The notes under the pieces: generated by a model
The model's database searches: none
What the model saw: only the letters and a program-made list of their open reading frames with translations
What the model was told of the DNA's origin: nothing
Part shown: positions 35,919 through 48,749 of the stretch, piece by piece
How the letters are laid out: the number at the start of each line of letters is the position of its first letter
How positions within the stretch are numbered: the first letter of the stretch is position 1
Source of the DNA: Hyaloperonospora brassicae
Lineage: Eukaryota; Oomycota; Peronosporomycetes; Peronosporales; Peronosporaceae
Direction: 5' to 3'
Assembly (NCBI GenBank): GCA_947650285.1
Contig: CANTFL010001445.1
Coordinates: 62,001 to 126,000 of the forward strand
DNA length: 64,000 nucleotides
Position numbers and translations under genes: made by a program

Positions 35919-37088
35919 ATGCGCGTCCACTATCTCGCCTTTCTGGCATCGTCTGCTCTTTCGGCTCGTGTTGACGGTGTTATGGAACCCGGCGCCCCGA
36001 ATGAAACAGCGCTTTACTTCCCGGCGGCCGTTCGCCCATCGATTGCCAGCGACGACGATGTCACTGCCACAAGGTCGCCAACACGTGTTGGTCCACCAAA
36101 TGTCGAAGAAAGGGGCCTTTCCGGTACAATTGTTTCGTCCGCGTTATCGAAGTTGGGTAGTCGAGGCAAGAGCATGGTGCTGGCAAGGGCTCAAGATAAG
36201 TTCTACAACTTGCAAAAAAATTCGATAAGGGACAACGACGTCGAGCACAGTCTTCAAAATGCACTTAAAACCAAAGCGTGGGATGATCTGTATGACCGGT
36301 ACAAATTGTCTGGACATTTGATGATTGACGATCCCACCAAGCACTATGGAGATGAAATAATAGCACGTGTGCTCTCTCAGGCGGTGAAGGCCGACTCAAG
36401 AAACCCTGCGAAGTTTGCAAAGGCTACGACTCTGACGGAGAAGTTGGCGTTGGACCAGCTCACAAGGTGGCAAACGAGGAAAAAAACACTTGATGACGTG
36501 TTTGACACACTCAGGCTGAACCATCTTGACTTTACACCCGACGCTCTGGCACACATTGCCTTGCTGAAAAAAAATCTTGAGGTCGTTGTGTTTTCCCGGA
36601 TGATGCGTAGTCGAAAGATGAACGTTCTGGAAAACTATAGCAAGCTCACCGCGCCCGAAAACAGCGAGGTAGCCTATCTACGTGCCCTTATGAAAGGCTT
36701 TGGTGGAGAAAAAAAATTCTTCAAGCTGCTACGCCAGGCGAATGAGGACAAAGCTCTAGTTGACATGACAGACGATCTGGAAGATGTGTTCCTGAAAATG
36801 AGTTTGGCGGATAACACAAACCCCGTGGCTGCTTTTCAAATACTACGGACTGGCCTACCAAAAGAAGCACTACTGAATGAGAGAATCATGGACAAATTGA
36901 CGACATATGTGAAGACCTACAACGAAAACAAACCTGCGGCGCGGCAGGTCACAGTACTCGACGTATTGGATACGAATCTTGGTGGAGAGCGTGGGCTTCT
37001 TAAATCACTCGTGAATAAGAACCTACACGAAGACACGATTTATAGTTTACGAACGCCAACTTTACGAGAAATGGTATCTCGACGGTGA
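35919..37088 (+). CDS. Secreted RxLR/WY-type effector candidate, probably with a frameshifted C-terminus
   Basis: The frame encodes 389 residues from ATG 35,919. Upstream in-frame codons run back into the MULE terminal repeat, but the ATG at 35,919 begins a signal peptide (MRVHYLAFLASSALSA, cleavage near residue 16-20) and follows the Inr. After a low-complexity segment with an acidic DDD (45-47) come a degenerate RSPTR (52-56) instead of a clean RxLR, and then EER (63-65). The rest is helical with WY-like repeat signatures: W184 followed by KKTLDDVFDTLRL (188-200), and LEDVFLKM (287-294) with LTTYVKTYNEN (327-337). Such proteins are delivered into plant cells by downy mildews and Phytophthora and suppress immunity (family knowledge); the target is unknown. 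The annotated end (TLREMVSRR) looks wrong: the +1 frame over 37,045-37,200 continues with a typical repeat-like helix. The C-terminus is therefore probably disrupted by a one-base frame change, or there is an assembly error. Confidence 0.8.
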   Translation: MRVHYLAFLASSALSARVDGVMEPGAPNETALYFPAAVRPSIASDDDVTATRSPTRVGPPNVEERGLSGTIVSSALSKLGSRGKSMVLARAQDKFYNLQKNSIRDNDVEHSLQNALKTKAWDDLYDRYKLSGHLMIDDPTKHYGDEIIARVLSQAVKADSRNPAKFAKATTLTEKLALDQLTRWQTRKKTLDDVFDTLRLNHLDFTPDALAHIALLKKNLEVVVFSRMMRSRKMNVLENYSKLTAPENSEVAYLRALMKGFGGEKKFFKLLRQANEDKALVDMTDDLEDVFLKMSLADNTNPVAAFQILRTGLPKEALLNERIMDKLTTYVKTYNENKPAARQVTVLDVLDTNLGGERGLLKSLVNKNLHEDTIYSLRTPTLREMVSRR

Positions 37089-37200
37089 AAATCCCGAGGA
37101 AGGGTTGCTACGACATACACAGCATCTTAGCCACGGGGGTCAAGCTAGCATCAAGCGCAGGTACAAAGCGTTTTATGACCAACAACCCAAGATTAAGTGA
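37045..37200 (+). pseudogene. Out-of-frame continuation of the effector
   Basis: In the frame one base on from the effector frame, 51 codons stay open to a TGA at 37,198-37,200. They have the composition of a WY-repeat helix (an L-Y-E-K-W-Y core at about 37,060-37,077, followed by an acidic turn and a basic helix ending K-I-K). The in-frame reading instead stops at 37,086-37,088. The shift point should lie roughly at 37,020-37,045. Whether the break is real or an error cannot be decided from this sequence alone. Confidence 0.6.
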
Positions 37201-39754
37201 TCTTGGTGTACTTTTGCGACGGTTAGATTGTGCGGTACATTGTAGATGCTGCAATCCTTATGAGTAAGAATAATATGTTGGCTTTACAAGACATTATTTG
37301 ACCTTATAGTGCTTTTTCTGTTGCCTCAGTTAGCTCGTGTATGAACTTGTCCCATCTCACTTCACGACCCGATGGCGAGAAAACACTCGCTACTGATTCG
37401 CAAACTTAGGCAGCAGTCTTTTTGGTTGTCGCGATTTTTTCATTCTTGTAATGAAATAGCAAACGTATCGTGGCCCCTTTTAAGTTCTAATCATAAGGAG
37501 TGGCCAATAGCTGTGAGCATAAGAGGTGTCGAGCTTTATCTCACGATTTTATGAGTTAACCTTGTTGACTTAAGTTTGTAAAAAAACACCTTTTGGCTGC
37601 TTGTTCAGTTGAAACTACGGTGTTGGCAAGTTGACGTCAACGCTACAAAAGCAGACCAACTGATACCTAACTTTTGACAGCGCTCGTTATATATTGCTCT
37701 TATTAGACTATCACTGGTCCACCTTATGGTTTACGCTGACACGTCTGATAAATCCGGAATGCACCTTTCCACTTGCAATTTCTTTTAAAATCTGAAACAC
37801 ATGGCTGTTCTAATGATGGAAGCGCTATCATGAAGCTATGCCCGCTTAGATCGTTCAGATGATTCTGCTGAGACCATCATACTGCCTAACGATGCTCCCA
37901 TCTAAACCGCATAGTACCGCCAAAGGCGAAACTTATGCTTACCATCACCGTACCATTCCATATATCGCTCGTCGCCTTACAGAAGTGATGGTGAAAGATT
38001 TTTGTGAATTTTGCTAGTTGGTAGATAAACTTCTGTAGTGAGGACATTAGTCTTGTTCTCGATTCCCACTACTTGACTATTGAGTCTGCTAGAAAAAAAT
38101 GTCTAAGCAGTGATCGAAGTTTGACCGCCACGGTTAAGCCTTGAGACATCGAATAATTATTGCAACCTCTCAGGCTTCCGAGCTCGACAAAGTTCTACGT
38201 CTTCACTTGACAGTATGTACTGACTTCTATTGAAAAGGCACTATCCGTCGCAAAGCTTTCTTACATCTATCGATTATGCATTATCCTAGCCGATCGTTGC
38301 GCCTTTGAATCCACCCGTTACCATGTCGTAATTTCTCTCGCAAATACACCCACATTTTGCTTCGTTCGGCAAGCCCAAAGACATTGTTGCCCAGAAGTGA
38401 TTTAAGTTTGTCAGGGAAAGTAAAGCTAGCTTAGGTAACGGATTTGATGCGCTTGGCGCTCTCTTTATCATTCATAAGAAAGCCTGCTGCAAGCACGTTC
38501 TCCGCTATAAACCGGACACTTTAGATACTTTGATGTGCAAACTAAGTTAGAGAAGGAGCACACAGTCAGCCCTTCATCAATAGCCATAACAATATAAGCA
38601 TTTACCGCAGAACGGTTCTCATAGCAGCACGTAGGAAATTGTGTACTTTCACAGTACCTCGCGTTGATCACCCACAATAAAAATCACGTTCACTATATTG
38701 AAGTAGAGGCACTGACCGAGTACTATATCTTTGCACCACTGAATCGACGAAACCAAAATTCTACCTCCAAATTATTCATCTGTCTGTATTGCCCAACGTT
38801 TATTGTGCTACATCGGACATACCAGCAAGATGTGCGACAAAAATAACGAAATGCATCCAGACCCAAGCACCAACGGAACGTCAGCAACAAATAACGGTCG
38901 ATTTTGCGTTAAACATTTTAATGGTGGTTGATAAGCAACTTATTCATCGCTCAGAAATTTATCAGGCTAAATGTGACAGCCAAATTCTTCGTGTCGTCTC
39001 GACGGATACATGCATACAGTAGCAATTGACTACATTGGTAATGGGTCATCTAAACGGTTGCGATAACGGCAGTATTGTGCAACATATACATACAAAGATT
39101 AATGGATCGGGTACGCCTGTTGTGGTAGATAAAACGTCAGCGGCGGTACCTTACCGGTCATAGAGAGAGATCCTACCTCAAGGAAATGAAGGGAAACCTC
39201 TATAGTACGTAAATAGCAGTCATTATGTGGTAATCGTAAGCATTCATCTTTAGATCTTCAAATTAGCCAGTAGGACCGTTGTGGTGCGTACTAACACGAG
39301 GTTTATCTCCACCAATAGCATCGTGGTACATTCAGGGTCCCTTTTATTCAGTATGCGACACATGCCTTGCCAAAGCTTCTTGTTATAGTATGAGTGGAGC
39401 GCCTTCCGTGGCGTGTACGCATGGGTAGTAGTTACCACTAAAGTGCACGAATCGCGGTGACCTACAATAGAACTAAAAGATCTACGAGTTTATTGACTCA
39501 AAAATTCATATTTAGAATTTCCCGTTTGACGCTTTGTTCCTGTACAATATTCCACGTGAAGTTTACGTGTATGTGCAAACTCTTTACTTCGTGTAAATTG
39601 ATTGTACTTGATCGAAAAATACAATAAATACCAAGCCAGTTAACAATACGCAAAATTATACACCCTCTATAGATTCAAAAGCCACATTCATTTTTGGCAA
39701 TATAGACTATACTGTCACGTGGCAAACGATTGCTGTACCACGTCCTCTACCTTT
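37201..39754. other. Region downstream of the effector; no intact gene
   Basis: No complete gene recognised. The - strand from about 38.68 to 37.8 kb has several adjoining frames of protein-like composition (for example SFTFPDKLKSLLGNNVFGLA in one frame near 38.4 kb). This might be a decayed gene, but I cannot assign it. Confidence 0.3.
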
Positions 39755-41320
39755 TGTTGGCCACACATCAGCACTTGTGATTTTGCGCACATCATATCTA
39801 AAGCGACGACGAGAAGCAGCAAACGAGCAGTTCCTTCTAAAAAAGGTGTCACAGTTACAATAGCGACATAATTCAAGCTGTAATTAAGTACAACCGACAT
39901 TGGAACCGGCTAATTGTGTGCGTCTCAAGTTATAAGCGACGTTACAAATCTGTGTGCATACAAAATGACTGTTCGTTTGTGGTGCAGTCTGCCTTTTCAC
40001 AAACATTTGTCCCTTCAACTAATTTTATTTTGCACCCCGGTCAAGTTTTATGGTCATCCAAAGCTTCTCGTAGGTATGCAACTGCAAAAATTGCTGTAAA
40101 CACTGCAGTTTAAGATACGGACATGACCTTTGGCAGAAAATTGAACCAGTGATGAATAAATGAAGTTTAAGAGCAAAGAAGTTTTTGCCTCTTATATGAA
40201 CTGGGTTTTTGCGCTAAAAATGGTAAAACCTCGAGATACTCGGCAGTGATATTATAAAACACGTCCCTATTTTACGTAACATGGTTGAGCTGAATGATCA
40301 AGGTCAAAAAAAGAAGCTCAAATCGTAGATGATGGATCGGTGCGATTGTGTGTCATTTTCCACAAAAGTCTGCAAGCTTATAAGCCATACAGCGAGCGCG
40401 TGATTGTCGTTGATGACACCTTTCTAAAGCTTTCCGTTGGTGAGGTACATCAGGTGGCTTGCTTTTGCAATGGTAAACACGAGATCCAAATTGTTAGAGT
40501 CAGTGTTATATCGGTGGAGAATGAAGATAATTGGACCGGTATTTGTAATTTTTGTCTCCCACCTCCATACAACTCAATCACCCGTGATATCGGATAGGGA
40601 AAAGGAACATAGGAAATCATTGCAGACAACTGTACACGATGTCCCTTATTTTTTTGCTTTTGGTGTCTGATAGAACAATACCACGATATTTTAGGCTGAA
40701 GGAGTAAAATAATTTGGCGTGGATGATGGCTCGCTCACGGACAAACGTTGCGTACGAGAAGACAGAAGCGGTCATCGCCAGATTGTATAAAAGTACGCTG
40801 GCGTAGCTTCAAGATGTTGGCCATGTAGTATGGTCAACCGTTTACTACCAATGTAAAGATACAACACCTTGACGTGAAATAACGTGGAAGATGTAAACAG
40901 CGCGTTCAATTAAATTCGAAGTTTTTAATCATCGACTGCTTGATGGAGATCGAGCGTTAGGTGGCGAAAACGTGAGCTAAAAGTTTAGCAAAGTGAAAAG
41001 GGTAGGAGTTTTAACTCCATTTGCAGCTCGCACGAGAGACAATGGGCTGGCCGCTGCGGCATGGGATGAAATTGATGTAAGCTTTACCTCATACTTCGTT
41101 CTTCTAATCCAGTCGGAAGGGGGAGTTAATCCCGTGAAGTTTTCAGTTCGATTGGTGACAAGGTTGTTCGATGCGTGTGTAGGTACTACGAGGTTGTTGG
41201 CTCTCCTTGCGTTCCTGCTCTACTTGCGCTTCGGCAATTTGAAAATCTGCCCATAATGATAGCGTATTTTCATGACTCGTGTAAACTTAAGACGTTGAAG
41301 CAGACTCTTCTGAGGGATCA
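39755..41320 (+). pseudogene. Decayed MULE transposase (MURA-like)
   Basis: Ordered motifs of an oomycete MULE transposase appear across several frames. First comes an N-terminal segment with SYKRRYKS, QNDC and YATAK (39,925-40,085). The catalytic region follows, with SERVIVVDDTFLKL (about 40,395-40,435), where the first catalytic Asp lies, then VSVISVENEDNW (about 40,500-40,540) and VISDREK (about 40,583-40,605). KRVGVLTPFAA comes later (about 40,996-41,030). At the end there is a SWIM-like zinc-binding remnant, CVCRYYEVVGSPCVPAL (about 41,172-41,222), in which the last His is replaced by Pro. Stops and frameshifts throughout show it is inactive. No terminal repeats were found beside it. Its first 350 bp are homologous to the - strand fragment at 50,830-50,297. 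Confidence 0.85.
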
Positions 41321-44300
41321 AAAGAAAAGAGATTGCCGCAAGTGCTGACAGGTTCCCTGACAAGATGTGTATGCACCGCCCCATGCATTTAGAGAAAGAG
41401 AGGGCATCGAAAACATAAGCGGACCCAGTTTCAACTAGCGCATGAAGAAATGGATAATCGCTTGACCAGAAGATGTGTAATGTGCAAACAATTCGGTCAC
41501 AATCGTTAGGCCTGTCCAAGCGTAGCCGCCTGATTAAATCCTACGTCATCGCTATTAGATTTTGTATACTCATCAGAGTTTTTTTTATTAAAGACAGAGT
41601 TTTCATACACAGAAATGAAATGTATATTTGATGGACACATGGAAGTGCGCTATCGTGACTTATCTAACTACGTGCCTTTACTGAATTGTTTTTGCTAAAC
41701 CTTTCAGTACGAAATAAAATGTTGTATAATTTTTGCCCATAAAAATATACTTAAAATATTTGCATTTTTCGACCTTGTGATATATTGTTTTATTTGTTGA
41801 TTATCTTGGTATATAATTCATATAATTCCTATATATATATGCAATTGATGATGCTGATAGATGTATTGAATTAATCACGTCTCAATCTTCGTAGACGCTT
41901 GAGTCAAAATACGCTGATTGAAAGATAAGTTGAATGTAGTAAAATATTATTTAAACCGATATTGTAATAGCTGTTCAGGAGTACATGTGGATGATAGTTT
42001 TTAAAAAAAATAATTGGCATGATTTAAGTCGTTACAAACTACCATGTCTTGTTTACACTAATCTGTAGTTCATATTAACGAACATGAAATCCTTAAATAT
42101 TCTCGAGTTTGATTGATGCCAATGAAATGAGAAAAATAGCAAGTACTGCAAGTATTCGAGCGTTGAAATGCTGCGATGGATCTAAACCAAACGTTGTTGT
42201 TTATTGGAGAAGAAATAAAGGGTAATAATCGGTATTCGAGCATCTTCACTCGAGAAAATCTACTAAAATTTACAACTGGTCTTAAATGCTGTAATTTAGA
42301 TCTCGTAAATACAATAGAAAACAATGTGGTGCATCGAGCTATTCTCGAGAAAACTAGATATAGTACACAATAGAGTGGCCAGTCCCACCACAATGATCTT
42401 TACTTTTTATTACTTTTTACAAATACGGATTGGATCGATTATCACTGTTGCGAAAATAGATGTTCGGAATATTCTTTCATATTTTTTATTTTGATAAAAT
42501 AAGAGACTTTCATGTGATCATTCTTATTTCATTCAGATACTAATGTGTAAGTATTAGTTTAAATCCGAACATAGATGTGCATGTTTCCAGCCAACAAGAT
42601 GCTACTTCGTTTTTGTTGTTACAAGTGAGGTATATTGAGGATCATGATCGACCAGCAATACCTACTTGTTCGAATTAGAGATATGTGACGAGTCTTGGAG
42701 CGCTGAGTAAAAGTGTGACTCAACTATATTATAAATGGTGATGCAAGAGCCGTTTATACTACCAAAAATACACGAAATGGCCCACCTCGCGAGCCGACTT
42801 GCAATAGACTGTTTGAAATTTTGATAGAACATGGGAGGTCCGAGACGTGGCATCTATTGTTAGGCACGTCATCTAGGGAGCGCTTTATGTATTTGTAAAG
42901 TGCATATAAGTCAAAACAGATGTTCTTTGAATTTTAAATTGCATAGTATTCGCATCTATTTGTTATAGTATTCAATATTCATCGGTTTTGATTCACCACC
43001 CGTCAAGTCACAAAATCAGCCAATTTTCCACACGTCTTGCGAGGTATGCCGAGGTTTCAATTACTCGTTGCAAATCTTAAAAATACATATACTATAAAAT
43101 AGGACGAATGGGCGTGTTCGCAGGTGTGCCTTTATTTATACTCCAAATGTGCTGGTTGATTATTGGAAAAGGGTGATACAATATTGCAATGAAGTGTAAT
43201 TACTGTCATTCACAATTATCAATGATGCAAATTCGTACATTCAAGAACCTAATCGCATGATTATACTCTTTGTCAAAAAATATTTACCTACCTAAGAAAT
43301 ACTTGTATCGTTTTGCACTTTATATGTACTTATCAAATACATGCGAAATATGCAAGATATTTTGAAGCACGTACCGGCGGCTCACCTATATCCTTTTGAC
43401 TACAATACTGCTTTACTTCTTTGGATCTTGAATAGGGGTCACAGCTCATCATTATTAGTAACATGGCGGTCGTAATGAGCCTTATTTCACTATTTATCAG
43501 TTTTATTTAAGCTTATATACGTGAGCTTTTTTTTAATTGTATTTTTGCTTGATAAATGCAAATTTTTAGCCTGCGTGTAAATAATATTCGTTTTAACAAA
43601 CTACGAACGCTCCTTCATACTATGGACATTCAATTCGGGGTACGGGTATTCGATCACGAGAGCGGATAAACATTTTACCCGTATTATTTCATTTATTTCC
43701 TTTCTTCTATTTCTGGATTGTTTGTGGGTAATGTAAAACTTGCTTGACATCCTTAATTCGATCACAATATAAACCTGTGCACGCGAATATATCGACACTA
43801 TTATTAGAAAAATATTTTTAAGATGAACGATCGTGTTATATACTCAACGGGGTTAACCTCAGAGATCGATAAAAATTGCAATACGTTCATTAAAGACAAT
43901 CGACAGTGTAAAAGTCTGAAAGCATCGAAATTGATGGCCCAACGGTAAGCGCAGACCAGACCTCGGATAAACTAAATTGGGGAGATGCTCACTTTAAGAT
44001 GATTTGAAGTAGGAAGCTGACCAATTGCCTAAATTTGACGGCGGCAACTCGGCGCATGTGGCAGCCAAAATCACGTCTTCATTGTAAAGGACTTTTGTCT
44101 TTAGCGTACCTGTACTCGTATATTTTTGACGCGTTACAGTAAAAATACTAATGATCAAGCAAGGAATACCTCCGGTACGCATATACCACACTTACGTGAA
44201 AGTCAAATGAATGGTTTACGACGCGTGCCAATGCTATCTGTATCGTTTACGGTATAGAAGAATTAACAGTGCTTCCATATTAAATAAGAGACATATCTGT

Positions 44301-47300
44301 ATAATTTACCCGGCTCATACACCACCAGGTACTCATTTTTTTATATGTATACATTAATTGTATAAAGTTGTTGTAACAGCTCATGCTATATTTGATATAA
44401 TATAAAATAAGAATTTATTTAAAAGAATTAAGATACCGAATTCTTATATACCCTGACAAAAAAAAATTCAAAAAGATTTTTAAAACCCAACAAGAAATAG
44501 CAACGAATTGGTATAGTGATATGGACTGCCTAGGATGGTAGTATTTCGTCGTGCAAGACTAAATTACGGGATCCTTTTTCATATAATAGGCAACTTTGAC
44601 CATCCGAGAGTTTTTTTTGACCATAGAATAAGTTAAACCGTTGGACTCATATGATGGTTGTATAGAACGAAGTCTTTTGCAGCGACGCAATTATTTTTAA
44701 TTAAATTATAAATACCTTTTCTTTTCGATGCGCAACGCATACACATACGATATAGGATGTATAGAGATTTTAATTATCCATGGTGTCTGTGACTTGTTCT
44801 TTCGTACTACCACTGCGCGGATACTTACTATCGCGAGATAGCAGTGACATAAAAATGGTATCATCCGATTATCTTGGGTAAGAAGTGAATTCGAAAGGAT
44901 ACATAGTTATAAAATCGCCCATATAAATCGGGAAATTAAACAAATTGCATTATGAATATCATTCAAAAGAAACGGGATGTCACTTCCATATAAAGAAAGC
45001 TCAATACTACTGTATGGATGTCCAATCACTTTGACCCCCCAATACACTTCAGAAAAAGGCTTAAATTTCTGTCCGACTCTTCATGGCCGCTATGATGTTC
45101 GAATCAAACAACTTCACCGTCAAATGTTGATCTGAGGGTCGTCAAAAAATCAATTTTATCCTACAAACATGATACGAGAATTTAATTTGCGAATGTATTT
45201 TAGCGGTAACTAGCATATTCAAGTGTAATCTATTCTAATATACCCCAACAAACAGTCTAAAAATTAATTAATTGTCCCGATATATTTTTTTCTCCTCTTT
45301 CTCGGTAGATAGTCAATATCCGCGTGTTTAGATACGACCGAGTAGTTGTTCATATTAAGACCATAGAAGGCCTTCGGAATGATCAAGAAGATGGATAAGA
45401 ATGTAAAGCTAAAGTATTTATACAACTCATCGAGACTTTTCAAATCGGCAATGTCTTTGAACAACTTAGATAAAAAATAATGGACCTCCGATGTCTTAAA
45501 AAAATATTGCGTAAATAAATAGGTGTCTATATGAACTTTCATTAAACTTGTGATGTTCGAATACGTTTTATGTTGCAAATAATATTAAACACTCACTATT
45601 CGCTTATTATACTCACCCTCCATTTTACTACATTGTGATTGGCCTTTTAAATAATTCAAATTAAGCTCACTAATGCTAAACTTGCTAGCGTGAAAACGAC
45701 CTGTTTCGAGAATTACACAACCTTGACGTAATAAATTTACCTACATCATCATGGACACATTGATTCACACTGATGGTTGGTGCAATCTCCTTGACAAGAG
45801 GTCATATATATACTACCCACATCAATTGAGTAATGAATCAATTAAGCCCAAATTAAGTTTTGACCAGGTAACCTCGCACAGAAGAGAATATCCAAACTTT
45901 CTGAATACACAACCTGCTGTGAACGTATTTAAACCATCTGTACAGCCTTCCCTTAAGGTTCTTGTAAATGCTTTTGGTCATTGACATATGCTAGAATTCC
46001 AATTCCATATTCCTACTTAGCGGGTTCCATAGTATTCATATAGGTGTGATATAATTTGCGACTGTACGTCAATATGGAAGCTGTATCAAAAGCAAGACAC
46101 AACAATAGAATATGTCATTATTTCTCGTAGCTTTCTCAGTGACTGCATTGGTAAAATTCGATGCTGTTGGTGCTGGAGTCAAATGCAAGCCAATGAATAC
46201 TTACTACCAGTAAATGATTGGAACCTGGAAAACGTTTTGCTCGCAGAGTCAATCAAATACATTACAAAATTAACATGGTTTTATAAATGTCGGCTTTTTA
46301 ACAATTCTAACCATTTTTATGGTTTTGCGTGATTGATTGCATCTCTTGTAATTCTTTTTGTCTATTTTTATCTCGTCAATTACTGCGCGAGAGACGTGTA
46401 CATAGTGATGTATTATAAGAATGAGTGGTGGTTAGCTAAGAATGCGTGTAAAATTGCTCCTCTCTCTATTTTTTGTGAACATATATTTTATATATATAAA
46501 ACAGGCACGCAAAAACTTAATCAAGCCAGTGTATCAATATTAGCTATATATATTTTGTTGTGTATTGAAACACAAAATTGTATGATTTTAGTCAACGGAC
46601 AGGTGTAATGCGCTATACATATGTAACCATTTGTCAGATTTATAAGGTTTATTATAGAGGTGCAACACCTTATTTTTAGTAATACCTAATTTTAAAAATC
46701 ATATGTAAACTATGTTAAGCGTCTCTCTAAGTGATACATGCCTATATAAATTCTTCAAATGCCGACGCTAGAAATACTGAGAACAAAATTTTTTATACCC
46801 CAATTATTTTATCAGTAATGATTCTTATAAAAATCGAAGGCTGGTGCGTATAGTTCAATGAAGAGGCTGTATGATCCTTAAGCATGTTATGAAATTTAGA
46901 TATTGCGCCTATCATTTCCCCACCTAATGATTTATAGCACAGAAAATGATGCAAAAATCGTATTAGCATACATTTGGTTCTCGCTGGTATCCAAACCTTA
47001 ACTTTGACAAACCGATAATCAAATACAATGTTAGCTGCTATTTATATTACATCGGTTGCCCAGAGGGAGGTCCGTTGAGACATTCGTTTATTCGTTCTAT
47101 TAGGCGAGATGCAGAGTATCCTTTTATAATATTATCAAGAGTATTGAGCTGGCTATAATTAGCTCAATCGAGAGCATGAAATTTCCGGTGCGCCGTTTTG
47201 CAGCAAATGAAGTGCTAGCTATACTATGGAGTCTGTAAACATATGCCAATATAGGTTTTATTCGCCACGGATTACTTGGTGCGATCCAACTCATATTTCT

Positions 47301-48749
47301 GCGTCAGATATTGCGTTCTTCACATGGTGGATAGTATATTTCTTTGCCTAGGTGATGCACGTTTCATTGCGTTATTTTCTTCGCCCGTCTTTACGAACAG
47401 TAAACGTATTATGTCATCCTCTCGGAAGAGTGATTGCAGCTTCTATGAGAGTTAGTTATACATGGTGTTCACGAAGTTTTTAACTGACTTTTTCATTATT
47501 TATGATACAAGCATCGCGTTTATACCAATGAACAAACGCAATGTTGTGATAGAGAGAATATGTCTCTGATATTTACAGCGAAAACGTTGCTGCATAAGAT
47601 TTAAGTTCTTGCTTTGTAATTCAACTTACTAGTCACTGTGCCGTAAGATGCTCAATATGATTTATTGAATATGATATTTTGAAAACGACGCACGACATTA
47701 TCTTGCAGTTGTATAGGAAACGTAACTAGACAAAATATTATTGACGGAAATCACATGAGGTTCCGAAGCCTTTCACAAACACCATTTTTTACAAGATAGC
47801 CTCATCGTCCACGTTTACTATTCGTACAATGTCTCTTTTGTGTCATTTGTTTTATCTGTTGCAGAAAAACTCTACGAGGTATTTTTTTATTGATGGTGTC
47901 CGAAATAGTTTTTGTACACCTCTCTTTAATAAAAGGGACCTCATATCCTGGGCAGTCATACCATTTTCCATACCCAATTCGACTTGGTCTGCTTGCAAAA
48001 TGCTTGCATGCTAATAGAGACTTTGCATTTTACAGCACAAGATCCTTAATTTATGTCCGGTCTGATGACAGTTCAGCAGTTCACTTGAGGTATATTTGTA
48101 TATGACCGTAATGTTGGCACTATGTTGGATGATTGACCGTATGCGATCTTGATTGCCCTTTGACTTGTACTTCGCTTGCTCTTCGCAAAACATTTTCCAC
48201 AATTCCCTCGCAATCTTTAACAACACCTTACGTACCTTTTCCACGCTGAAACTTGTGGACGTTATAAGCTCGCATAATCTGGACTTTCAGTTTCTTCATG
48301 TATAACATCTATTCAATCTCGCCCTCTACCATACCTCATAAATCATTAAAACGACCATTAAGTGGCAATGAATCATTTACCCTTTGCGTGCAAACCGGGT
48401 CGCGAACATCATCGTATGAGCAGAAATTATTCGACCGTCAGAGAGACGTATTCCATATACTTCACAACGTCCCAATTCGGCTTGAAAATAATCACGATAA
48501 ATTTGCTGTAAAAAACGATTTCTTGATCAGTTCGAGTATAATCTTATATTTTTTCTCATGTAGTTCTCCAGGCTTTTACACATATATGTTCCAGTCTTTT
48601 CTGACATATTAGGCTGACCCAGGTCCCTGTATTGAAATTTGATAATAGCTTGATAAGTATTGTCCATTCTTGGCTATATACTTTATTCGCTTATCAGCTC
48701 TATTTTATTCAACGAGAATTTTTTTGTCATCAAACCATTATCTGACACA
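41321..48749. other. AT-rich gene desert
   Basis: No gene recognised. Frames of 90-107 codons (42,393-42,070 -; 45,578-45,264 -; 46,333-46,608 +; 48,298-48,612 +) have low-complexity, AT-driven composition. The - strand at 48.24-47.85 kb (KVRKVLLKIARELWKMF, then ASRPSRIGYGKWYDCPGYE in another frame) is more protein-like and may be a decayed element, but I cannot name it. Confidence 0.35.
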
